Of a stretch of DNA of 59,011 bases, positions 45,992 through 53,434 are shown piece after piece. The stretch spans positions 1 to 59,011 of the forward strand of contig JAKSJU010000004.1 in assembly GCA_024402095.1 (NCBI GenBank), in the 5' to 3' direction. The notes beneath the pieces were generated by a model. It saw only the letters and a list, made by a program, of their open reading frames with translations. It had not been told where the DNA came from and did no database searches. Made by a program: the position numbers and the translations under genes. This DNA comes from Bacteroidales bacterium (lineage in GTDB: Bacteria > Bacteroidota > Bacteroidia > Bacteroidales > UBA932). Numbering within the stretch: position 1 is the stretch's first letter; each line of letters starts with the position of its first letter.

Positions 45992-46804
45992 CTAATTGAT
46001 ATCAATACGTCCGAGATTAAGACCCCACTCTCCAACCTGGATTACTGGGACTTTCTTCCCTTCCATATCTTCCGCATATGTGAAATCCCTGAGATATGTA
46101 TGTGAATGTCCGCCGATAATGATGTCAACATCGTGGATACCCTTTATTACATCCACATCCTCTTCATATCCCATATGTGAGAGGACTATCACCAGGTCGC
46201 ACTTCTTCTTTTCTCTCAAGAATGAAGCCCATTTGTTGATTTGTTCCGCATCATTCTCAATCTTGGGAATTCTTTTTGCAGCTGCACGAGTGATGCTATA
46301 ATCGATATCAGTCAGCATCCCGATGATTCCTATCTTGTAGCCTCCTCGCTTTACGATGGCATAAGGGCCTCCTTTTTCTCCCATATCGAATGAGGAGAAA
46401 TCGTAGTTGGCACATATTACCGGACAGTTGATCATCTTGACTCTGCGGGCAATGTCTTCAACGTCGTTGTCGAACTCATGATTTCCGAACGTGACACAGT
46501 CATATTTCAAAGCATTGAGAAGATTCACCTCCAAATCCCCGTTGAAAACCGAATAATAAGGTGTACCCTGATCCCAGTCCCCAGCGTGAAGCAGGAGAAC
46601 ATGGTTCTTCCCTACAGCCTTCCTGAGGCTGTCAATGTATGCGGCCCTCTCTATCACTCCACCACGGCCAGCTGTGAATCCGCTACGTTCCGGATCAAGA
46701 TGACTGTGAGTGTCATTAACGTGAACAATGACAAGTTTTCTGGCACCAGCCTCATTGCATGTCAGCAACAGCCCGAACGCTAGTATTATTAACAGTTTTT
46801 TCAC
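45992..46804 (-). CDS. Metallophosphatase half of a split 5'-nucleotidase
   Basis: 270 residues. The start is GTG (minus strand GTGAAAAAACTG), whose last two bases and next base form the TGA stop of the preceding gene. Signal or lipobox-like start MKKLLIILAFGLLLTC. Calcineurin-like phosphoesterase motifs are complete: VHVNDTHSHLDPE, HAGDWDQGTP, GNHEFDND, VIVLSHMGYEED and IIGGHSHTYL, which bind the dimetal centre. The protein ends soon after the last motif, without the UshA C-terminal domain; that domain is the product of the upstream gene. Together they should hydrolyse nucleotides or related phosphoesters in the periplasm. Confidence 0.92.
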   Translation of the reverse strand: MKKLLIILAFGLLLTCNEAGARKLVIVHVNDTHSHLDPERSGFTAGRGGVIERAAYIDSLRKAVGKNHVLLLHAGDWDQGTPYYSVFNGDLEVNLLNALKYDCVTFGNHEFDNDVEDIARRVKMINCPVICANYDFSSFDMGEKGGPYAIVKRGGYKIGIIGMLTDIDYSITRAAAKRIPKIENDAEQINKWASFLREKKKCDLVIVLSHMGYEEDVDVIKGIHDVDIIIGGHSHTYLRDFTYAEDMEGKKVPVIQVGEWGLNLGRIDIN

Positions 46805-47625
46805 AATACAACTATTCTATTATCTGCCACTTTTTCTATCATCTTGCCGTTTGCTGTATTTTTTCGCACATATTCCAATACGGCATCATAAATATTGATA
46901 TCTGTCAAAATATGGCTTTCTGCATACCTTGAGATATAAATATCATCTCCACCGTTCAAGAGGAAATCAAGGGAGGCAATACCATATATCTTCTCAGGGT
47001 CCAAAGGCTCGCCTCCGACCAGAAGCTCGCTGACTCTGCTTTCCTTGACAGTAATCTTGACTCCTCCAACGACCTGTATTTTCCCGGCCATGGAATTAAA
47101 CAGTTCCAATACCTGCTCTCCTGACATTGTCACATAGCAGAGGTTGTGCTTGAAAGCGAACATTGATAAGAGATCATAACTCATAATCTCTCCTTGAGGC
47201 ATGTCGATTCGAATGCTGCCATTATTGGCAATACCGATATCGACTTTCTTTCCTACCTCCTTTTCCGTGGCCTCCATGATTATGTCGATAAACCAGTCTC
47301 CAAGTACATTCTCGGTTCCACGACGGGAAATCCTCTTGGGAGCATATCCTACAACTTCCTTGAGAGCCGCCATTTCAGGCTGCGCATCGAGCATTAGTTT
47401 TGCCACCCGGGCTGTAGCGGTGTTCTTTTTGAACCTGCGGCCGTTCGGAGCTACATAAGTGCTTCCGTCAAATGTACCTATAGCTTTATCTACATTATTG
47501 ACCATAGGAGATGTCACACCTGTACGTGAACCATCCACAGGGATGGATTTCCATTTAAACCCAAAGGCACCAGTAGCCTGGGACGCCAAGGCAGCCATCA
47601 AGAGAACCAAAGTAAATTTTTTCAT
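46801..47625 (-). CDS. 5'-nucleotidase C-terminal domain protein (substrate-binding half)
   Basis: 274 residues from the ATG giving MKKFTLVLLMAALASQATGAFG, a signal peptide; 15 codons further upstream reach into the terminator and were rejected. Recognisable UshA C-domain blocks are KVDIGIANNGSIRIDMPQGEI (the NNGSIR loop that contacts the nucleotide in UshA), DLLSMFAFKHNLCYVTMSGEQVLELFN and FLLNGGDDIY. It lacks the metal-binding half, encoded by the next gene with a 4-base GTGA overlap. The order is C-domain first, metallophosphatase second, the reverse of the fused enzyme. A regulatory link with the flanking susCD loci is not evident. Confidence 0.9.
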   Translation of the reverse strand: MKKFTLVLLMAALASQATGAFGFKWKSIPVDGSRTGVTSPMVNNVDKAIGTFDGSTYVAPNGRRFKKNTATARVAKLMLDAQPEMAALKEVVGYAPKRISRRGTENVLGDWFIDIIMEATEKEVGKKVDIGIANNGSIRIDMPQGEIMSYDLLSMFAFKHNLCYVTMSGEQVLELFNSMAGKIQVVGGVKITVKESRVSELLVGGEPLDPEKIYGIASLDFLLNGGDDIYISRYAESHILTDINIYDAVLEYVRKNTANGKMIEKVADNRIVVL

Positions 47626-47654
47626 GTTTGTTTTTTTACGATTATTCGTTAAAC

Positions 47655-47687
47655 AAAAAAAGAGCTGCATTCTGCAACTCCTTTTTT
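47655..47687 (-). terminator. Terminator after susD-B
   Basis: On the minus strand GAGTTGCA-GAA-TGCAGCTC (one mismatch) is followed by TTTTTTTG. A second small hairpin, TTGCCAG-CTGA-CTGGCAA (47695-47712), lies between it and the susD-B stop. Confidence 0.8.
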
Positions 47688-47719
47688 ATAGTCATTGCCA
47701 GCTGACTGGCAAACTTTAA

Positions 47720-49537
47720 CTACTCCCAGCCCGGGTTCTGCTTCAGACCTTCGCCTTTCTCCTCGTTCCAGGGGTTCAGCTGAACCACGTCGAACGGGAA
47801 CGGCATGAGCTCGTGCTTGCCAGCCTGGAAGCCGCCGCCGAGCTCTGCCCAGCCGTCATCAATGTAGGAGACGCGGGCCTTGTGCGGCTTGCCGGTGGTC
47901 TTCTTGCCCATGGAGCCCTTCACGTAGAACTCGTCGCCGAGGTACGGCATCTTGTCGTGGGATTTCCAGGCAAGGACGGTGGCGGCGTCGCCCCAGCGGA
48001 CGAGGTCGGGGAAGCGGGTGCCTTCCCAGCAGAGCTCAAACCACTTCTCCTGCTTGACATTGTCCATGGTCAGATTGTCGTAGGTCGGGGCGCCGGCGCG
48101 CTTGGCCACCTTGTTGAGGGCGGCGAGGCCGCTGCCGTCGGAATCGCTGCTCATGGCGCAAGCCTCTGCGTAGAGGAGGAGCACCTCGGCGTAGCGCATG
48201 ATGATGCGGTTCTCCTCGGTGACGGTCGTGCTGTTCGGGATCAGGTCACAATCCCAAGGGACGAGCTTCATGAAGTAGTAGCCGCAGTTGGCATAGGTCT
48301 CGTCGTACTTCTCGCAGTTCAGACCGCGGCGGAAGTCCATGAGTTTCTCGGCTTCGGTCATGTCGGCGTCGGCCTTGTAGGAAACCTTGCTCTTCTTGCC
48401 GTCCTCGTCGGGGACATCCACCGTGGAAGCGGCCAGCGGGTAAGGATAGTCGGTGAGGAACTCCTCATAGGAGGCGAACCAGGCCTTGCGGCGGGCGGAA
48501 TTGGGCTCGTGGGTCAGGATGGCATCCATGAACTGCTTGGTCGGGGAGACGTTGTTGCCCCAGCCGTCACCGGCCTGAAGCAGCACGGTCGGATACTTCT
48601 TGATGTTGCGGAAGAAGAGAGCCTGGTTGCGCTGGAAGTGATAGTGCCAGGAACCCATGCTGATGCCCTGGTTGTAGATGTAGTTCATTTCCAGCACCTT
48701 CTCCTCGTTGCCGTCGCCGGCCACGCGGAACATGGTCAGCAGCTGGTCAGTCGGCACCAGGTCGTAGTTGCCGGAGTCGATCACCTGCTTGAGGACAGAC
48801 TTGGCTTCATCCCACTTCTTGTCGAAGACGAGGGCCTTGCCGAGGAAGGCCTGGGCGTTGCCCGTGGTGATCTTCCAGGCGCCTTCCTTGTCGGTCTTGC
48901 CGTTACGCGGCTTGAGGTCGGGGATGGCGGTCTTGAACTCGTTGATGACCCAGGTCATCAGGACGTCGTGGTCGCAGTTGGTCGGACGGGCGTCGCCGGC
49001 GAGCACGTGCTCCACGAGCGGCGGGGTGCCCCAATAGGTGGCGAGGGTGAAGTGGGCCCATGCCCGGACCACGCGGGCCTCGGCCACGCAGCTCTTCTTG
49101 ATCTGGGAGTCGCACTTCTCACCGCTCTCGCCGTAGAAGTTGTCCAGGACGAGGTTGGCCTTGTAGATCAGGGAGTACAGGTCATTGTAGACCGTCTTGA
49201 TATGCGGGATGGTGCTGTCGTAGGTGTTGCGGAATTCGTTCATTTCCTGACCGCCGGAGCTGGAACCGTTCTTCTTGCCTCCGCCCCAGTAGAGCTCGTC
49301 GCCACAGGCGTTGGTAACCACGTTCCAGGCCGGGTTGTTGGAACCCTGGTCGTTGATCAGTTTGATGAATGCGTCATAGACGGTCGTCAGGGCAGACTGG
49401 GCGTCGTCGTCGGTCTTATAGAAATCCTCGTAGGCGATGACACCCTTCTGCTGGATATTCAGAAGATCCTGGTTGCAGGAGGTCAGGGCCGCAACTGCGG
49501 CCGCGCAGGCTAAACCGATAGTAAGTATCTTTTTCAT
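47720..49537 (-). CDS. SusD-like lipoprotein, locus B
   Basis: 605 residues. Lipoprotein signal ending AALTSC, then NIQQKGVIAYEDFYKTDDDAQSALTTVYDAF and the SusD/RagB helical pattern (VAEARVVRAWAHFTLATYWGTPPLVEHVL; MRYAEVLLLYAEACAM; LNKVAKRAGAPTYDN; KWFELCWEGTRFPDLVRWGD; LKQNPGWE). Codons are markedly G/C-ending, unlike loci A and C. As a consequence the opposite strand is open for 566 codons across it (47813-49513); I treat that as an artefact. No enzyme gene follows, only a terminator and the 5'-nucleotidase pair. The substrate is unknown. Confidence 0.94.
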   Translation of the reverse strand: MKKILTIGLACAAAVAALTSCNQDLLNIQQKGVIAYEDFYKTDDDAQSALTTVYDAFIKLINDQGSNNPAWNVVTNACGDELYWGGGKKNGSSSGGQEMNEFRNTYDSTIPHIKTVYNDLYSLIYKANLVLDNFYGESGEKCDSQIKKSCVAEARVVRAWAHFTLATYWGTPPLVEHVLAGDARPTNCDHDVLMTWVINEFKTAIPDLKPRNGKTDKEGAWKITTGNAQAFLGKALVFDKKWDEAKSVLKQVIDSGNYDLVPTDQLLTMFRVAGDGNEEKVLEMNYIYNQGISMGSWHYHFQRNQALFFRNIKKYPTVLLQAGDGWGNNVSPTKQFMDAILTHEPNSARRKAWFASYEEFLTDYPYPLAASTVDVPDEDGKKSKVSYKADADMTEAEKLMDFRRGLNCEKYDETYANCGYYFMKLVPWDCDLIPNSTTVTEENRIIMRYAEVLLLYAEACAMSSDSDGSGLAALNKVAKRAGAPTYDNLTMDNVKQEKWFELCWEGTRFPDLVRWGDAATVLAWKSHDKMPYLGDEFYVKGSMGKKTTGKPHKARVSYIDDGWAELGGGFQAGKHELMPFPFDVVQLNPWNEEKGEGLKQNPGWE

Positions 49538-52320
49538 AAGGCAGTCGGATTAGAAGGAAATGTTAACACCGAACATAAGTTTCTTTGAGTTCGGGTAAGA
49601 ACCCTTGTCCAGACCCATACCGGAAGTGGAACCGGTGGAAGCGGTTTCGGGGTCGAAGCCCGGGTACTTGGTGATCACGAACCAGTCGTCCATGGAGGCA
49701 AAGAAGCGGAGGTCGTTGATGAAGATCTTCTTCATCCATTTCTTCGGCAGGGTGTAGCCGAGCTGGATCTGCTTGATCTTGAAGTAGTCGCCACGGAAGA
49801 CGACGGCGGAGGAGCTCCAGAATTCCTTGGTCAGGATGTTCTCGATCTTCGGGAGGGACTTGCCGCACTCTTCGTAGAAGTAAACCAGGGAGTTGATCTG
49901 GCTGTGGTCCACACGGTAGATACAAGGCATCAGCTGATGGCCTGCGGCACCTGTGCCGAACACGGTGAAGTCGAGACCCTTCCACTCGAGGCGGAGGGTG
50001 AGACCGAAGGAGACGGGCGGGAGGGCGCTGCCCATGTAGCCCATGTCGGCGTCGACCGGGGACTGGGTGAGGTTGCCGTCCTTGTCATAGTAGTCGGGCT
50101 TGCCGTTCTCGGCGTTGACGCCGGCATACTGGTAGCCGCGGAAGTACCACACCGGGTAACCTTCCTCAAACCAGGTGGAGAACTTCATGTTACCGAAGCT
50201 GGAACCCTTCTGGTGACCCACGGAAGGCTCCAGGTAGGTAACCTTGTTCTTCAGGGTGGAGAGGTTGGCGTTGATGCTGTAGTGGAAGTCACCGATGTTG
50301 TCCTGCCAGCCGAGTTCGAATTCCCAACCGGTGTTGTTCACGGAACCGGCGTTGACGGTCGTGGAGGAGATACCCACCTCAGCCACCGGGCTGATGTTGA
50401 CGAGCAGGTCGCGGGTGTCCTTGTTGAACCAGTCCACACCCAGGGTGAGGCGGTTGTTGAACATGCGGAGGTCGAGACCGAGGTCGGTCTGGACGGAGGT
50501 CTCCCAGGTCAGGTTCGGATTCGCGAGGCCGTCCGGCTGGGAACCCAGGGTGAGGACGTCGGAATCGTGGAACTGATAGTTCTTGCTGTTGTAGGAGATC
50601 GACGTGGAATACGGATAACCGGAGAGCACGTCGATGTTACCGTTGATACCCCAGGATCCGCGGATCTTCAGAAGATTGACGATGCTGTGGTCCACGTTGT
50701 CTTTGAAGAAAGGCTCATTGCTGATGGTCCAGCCTCCGGACACAGAGGGGAAGTAGCCCCAGCGGTTCTTCGGTGAGAGCTTGGAGGAGTCGAAGGCATC
50801 CGCACGGAAGTTGACCTGTGCACTGTAACGGTTGTCGTAGCTGTAGTTCAGACGACCGAAGTAGGAGATCTGGGTGCTCTGGCTCGGCGTGCCGCCGCCG
50901 ATGGTCTTGGTGCCGGAACCGTTGTCCTGGCTGATGTAGCGGAAGTTCTCGGCGTAACCCTTCAACGGATCATCACCTTCCAGGCCGGCGTTCACGCCGC
51001 GGCTGTCGGAGAAGGTGTAGGACATACCGGCCATCGCACCGATGGCGTGCTTGCCAAGGTCCACGTTGTAGTTGGCGAAGTTCTCCCACTGATAGTAGTG
51101 GCTCTGGGAGGACGAAGCCGAGATGCTGTAGGTCTTGGAATACGACTTGGCGTTCGCATAGTAAGGCTCGGAGTAGTCGCTGCTGTAGCTCTGCTTGATG
51201 CGGTAGCCCAGGCGGGACGTGATCACGAGGCCCTTGATCGGGGTCAGGTTGGCGTACACGGTACCGCGGACCTGCCAGCCTTCTTCTTTCTTCTGGTTGC
51301 GGTCGCGATAAATGAGCGGGTTGATACCGTCACCTTCGAGGATCTTGGACACGGCGTAGTACCAGCCCGGATGCTCGGCGGGACCGTAGACCTTCTGCTT
51401 GCCGCCGTCAACGGCGTCCTTCATGCCCAGGGGGAGTTCGTCATAGGACTTGAAGTAGACCGGGGTAAGCGGGTCGATGACGAGGGTACCGAGGAGGCCG
51501 GCGCTGCTGCCTGCGTACTCGGAGTGCTCGCCGATCTTCTGCTGCTTGCGGCGCTCGATGGAGGTGTTGGTGCCGACCTGGAACCAGGACTTGATCTTGT
51601 AGTCGGCGTTGATCTGCGCGGTGAAACGGGTGTAGGTATCGGTGTTGCCGCGTGCCATACCGTCTTCGTCCACGTAGTTGAGAGACAGGAAGTAGGAGCC
51701 GCGGTCGTTGCCGCCCTGGGCGCCGAAGGTGTGGCTGTGCGTCACGCCGGTCCCGTAGAGGACGTCGGCCCAGTTGGTGTCGGTCACGCCGTCCCAAACG
51801 CCCGTGGTGATGAGATCTTCGGTGGACGCCAGGTTGCCGAGCTGCTGCTGCCAGTCGATGTACTGCGCAGCTTTCATGACCTCGGCGTGGTGGCCGAGCC
51901 GTGCGAGCGTAATCTTATAGTTGTAGAAGATGTTGCCGTCCTTGCTCTTGGATGAGCCGCTCTTGGTGGTGATGAGCACGACGCCGTTACCAGCCTGTGC
52001 ACCGTAGATGGCGGCTGAGGCGGCATCCTTCAGGACTTCCATGGACTCGATCATTGAAGGATCGAGATAGTTGATGTTATCGACCTTCAGACCGTCCACG
52101 ATGAGAAGCGGACCGAGGCCGGAGCCGGAGTTGGAGGAGATACCGCGGACTCGTATCGAGGAGCCTTCGCCCGGAGCACCGGAATCATTGAAGATCTGCA
52201 CGCCGGCGGCCTTGCCCTGGAGGGCGGCGGCGGCGTCAGAAGTCGAGCGGTTCGACAGTTCGGTTTCGCGAACCGAGGCTACGGATCCTGTGAGGTCGCT
52301 CTTCTTCTGCACACCGTAAC
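47720..52320. other. GC-rich island covering susD-B and most of susC-B
   Basis: Codon third positions are mostly G or C here, visible as runs such as GGCGGCGTCGCCCCAGCGG and as long spurious opposite-strand open frames (566, 290 and 302 codons at 47813-49513, 49904-50776 and 51047-51955). Flanking genes, including the paralogous loci A and C, do not show this. The composition changes near 52320-52370, about where near-identity with SusC-C begins. This suggests an imported gene pair fitted with a resident 5' end. Confidence 0.7.
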
Positions 52321-52645
52321 CGATAACGACTGTTTCTTCGAGCATTTCATTGTCCTCTTCGAGAACAACGTCAATGACACTCTTGCCTGCTACAGCGATA
52401 ACCTGGTCTGAGTAGCCGATGCAAGTGAAAATAAGGGAAGCACTTGCAGGAACTGAAATCTGGTAATTACCGTCCAGGTCGGTAACTGTACCATTGTTAG
52501 TTCCTGACTGCATAACGGTAGCTCCGATAACAGGTTCGCCTGAAGCGTCCTTGATGTTACCTTTTACCGTTACGTTCTGTGCGCTCACAGAGATTGACAC
52601 CGCAAGCACTGCTATGATGCCAATGAATTTCTTAAAAATTCGCAT
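49550..52645 (-). CDS. SusC-like TonB-dependent transporter, locus B
   Basis: 1031 residues. Signal peptide MRIFKKFIGIIAVLAVSISVSAQ, regulatory-like domain (about 25-100), TonB-box-like ETVVIGYGVQKKSDLTGSVAS, plug (SIRVRGISSNSGSGLGPLLIVDGLKV; SMEVLKDAASAAIYGAQAGNGVVLITT) and a barrel ending FGVNISF. The first 90 codons are AT-richer and match SusC-C almost base for base, whereas the remainder is GC-rich and only moderately similar, so the gene looks like a mosaic. The leader upstream is shared with locus A instead. It is paired with susD-B after 12 bases. Confidence 0.95.
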   Translation of the reverse strand: MRIFKKFIGIIAVLAVSISVSAQNVTVKGNIKDASGEPVIGATVMQSGTNNGTVTDLDGNYQISVPASASLIFTCIGYSDQVIAVAGKSVIDVVLEEDNEMLEETVVIGYGVQKKSDLTGSVASVRETELSNRSTSDAAAALQGKAAGVQIFNDSGAPGEGSSIRVRGISSNSGSGLGPLLIVDGLKVDNINYLDPSMIESMEVLKDAASAAIYGAQAGNGVVLITTKSGSSKSKDGNIFYNYKITLARLGHHAEVMKAAQYIDWQQQLGNLASTEDLITTGVWDGVTDTNWADVLYGTGVTHSHTFGAQGGNDRGSYFLSLNYVDEDGMARGNTDTYTRFTAQINADYKIKSWFQVGTNTSIERRKQQKIGEHSEYAGSSAGLLGTLVIDPLTPVYFKSYDELPLGMKDAVDGGKQKVYGPAEHPGWYYAVSKILEGDGINPLIYRDRNQKKEEGWQVRGTVYANLTPIKGLVITSRLGYRIKQSYSSDYSEPYYANAKSYSKTYSISASSSQSHYYQWENFANYNVDLGKHAIGAMAGMSYTFSDSRGVNAGLEGDDPLKGYAENFRYISQDNGSGTKTIGGGTPSQSTQISYFGRLNYSYDNRYSAQVNFRADAFDSSKLSPKNRWGYFPSVSGGWTISNEPFFKDNVDHSIVNLLKIRGSWGINGNIDVLSGYPYSTSISYNSKNYQFHDSDVLTLGSQPDGLANPNLTWETSVQTDLGLDLRMFNNRLTLGVDWFNKDTRDLLVNISPVAEVGISSTTVNAGSVNNTGWEFELGWQDNIGDFHYSINANLSTLKNKVTYLEPSVGHQKGSSFGNMKFSTWFEEGYPVWYFRGYQYAGVNAENGKPDYYDKDGNLTQSPVDADMGYMGSALPPVSFGLTLRLEWKGLDFTVFGTGAAGHQLMPCIYRVDHSQINSLVYFYEECGKSLPKIENILTKEFWSSSAVVFRGDYFKIKQIQLGYTLPKKWMKKIFINDLRFFASMDDWFVITKYPGFDPETASTGSTSGMGLDKGSYPNSKKLMFGVNISF
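52381..52626 (-). repeat. 246-bp near-identical segment, copy in susC-B
   Basis: Matches 58055-58300 at a constant offset of 5674 bases with two substitutions by direct reading. It encodes most of the signal peptide and the N-terminal regulatory-like domain. Flanking sequence on both sides is much less similar. Confidence 0.9.
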
Positions 52646-52857
52646 TGGTTAATAGATAAAATTTTAGGTTTGTTCATAAAGAAATCGTAAAAGAAACTAT
52701 GTCTCTTTACTATTCCGTCTCAAATATACATCATTTTTATTAATTACATGAATAAACGTCGAAATTTTTAAAAATTTCGACGAGCGCCCTATGTGTTTGT
52801 AAAAATTTTATAAAATCTGAGGCTTGAAAATTGCCATTTTCGGCATTCTTCATTACA
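52646..52857 (-). promoter_or_regulatory. Promoter/leader of susC-B, shared with locus A
   Basis: Collinear with 45527-45739. The -7 box TATATTTG (plus-strand CAAATATA at 52721-52728) lies at the same distance (76 bases) from the ATG as in locus A. The palindrome at 52758-52781 is also at the same position. Confidence 0.8.
52758..52781. promoter_or_regulatory. Palindromic operator-like site, locus B
   Basis: A perfect 24-base palindrome: GTCGAAATTTTT followed by its exact reverse complement AAAAATTTCGAC. It lies about 30 bases upstream of the -7 box of susC-B. Confidence 0.65.
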
Positions 52858-52861
52858 GACA

Positions 52862-52889
52862 CTAACTATAACCTTAATATTTTATAATG
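52862..52889 (+). other. Leftover start region of a lost divergent gene
   Basis: The plus strand reads AACCTTAATATTTTATAATG then ATTACTTAA, so the start codon is followed by a stop after three codons. The same AACCTTAATATTTTAT precedes the start (ATGATTA...) of the truncated susC at 58597. This suggests that locus B once had a comparable divergent gene, now replaced by the transposase remnant. Confidence 0.5.
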
Positions 52890-52890
52890 A

Positions 52891-53313
52891 TTACTTAATG
52901 TTGTACCTAAATTCATTTTTGTAGGTTATGCCAGCCAGCAGCATTCTGTCGAAGAGTCCGTCACCGAAATATCGTCGGTTGAACTTGTAGCAGAACTCGT
53001 TCAAGTAGCTCTGGAGATATTCCGGACTGATGTCATGATAGATGTCCAGCAGAAGCCTCTTCGCATTGCTGATGGCCACGTGAACCCAAGGAAGGAGTTT
53101 TCCTATCTGGTCGTGAGGAATGACTTGAGCGTGATGCTCCTTCACAAGGTTCTTGAAGTTTGTATATGAAGTAGAATCGTCAGAGTTTATGATGGAATCC
53201 ATATCAATGTGTGTCTTCACCTGTTTGTCGATGGTCTCCCAGATAGGATTGTAGTTCTTGTGCCCGAGCTGCCTCTGCAGTTCGGATGCGGAGATGTGCC
53301 TCTGAGTTAGCAA
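52891..53313 (-). pseudogene. IS1595-type transposase remnant
   Basis: An open frame of 140 codons without an ATG at its beginning (first usable codon TTG). The first 30 residues contain SASELQRQLGHKNYNPIWE, typical of the middle of ISXO2/IS1595 transposases. The rest (LPWVHVAISNAKRLLLDIYH, SYLNEFCYKFNRRYFGDGLFDRML) matches the end of such proteins. Zinc-ribbon N-terminus and roughly a hundred internal residues with the first catalytic acidic residues are missing, joined in frame after ETIDKQ. The element cannot transpose by itself. No clear terminal inverted repeats were found. It separates loci B and C. Confidence 0.8.
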
Positions 53314-53388
53314 TTATTCCTTTGTTTTGCCCCTAAAAATTAAAACATGCGATGAAATTGGTTACGGGCGGAATTTAAGATAAGAGAA

Positions 53389-53413
53389 AAGCCGGTCCTT
53401 GGAGGACCGGCTT
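53389..53413 (-). terminator. Terminator of locus C (after susD-C)
   Basis: A perfect 10-bp stem AAGCCGGTCC / GGACCGGCTT with loop TTGGA. On the minus strand it is followed by the T-rich TTTCTCTTATCTT. It lies 22 bases after the susD-C stop. Confidence 0.88.
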
Positions 53414-53434
53414 AACTGTTCCATACGACTAGGT

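Noticed and set aside
47813..49513. Plus-strand open frame of 566 codons opposite susD-B
   Set aside because: It is the antisense of a GC-rich SusD gene. The product is a Val/Gly/Glu/His-rich string without signal, motifs or domain pattern, and the minus-strand SusD is complete. Open antisense frames are expected with G/C-ending codons.
49904..51955. Plus-strand open frames of 290 and 302 codons opposite susC-B
   Set aside because: Same artefact as above in the GC-rich part of susC-B; no recognisable features.
53061..53313. Intact transposase gene
   Set aside because: The frame lacks an ATG, the zinc-ribbon N-terminus and the central catalytic segment, so it was called a remnant.
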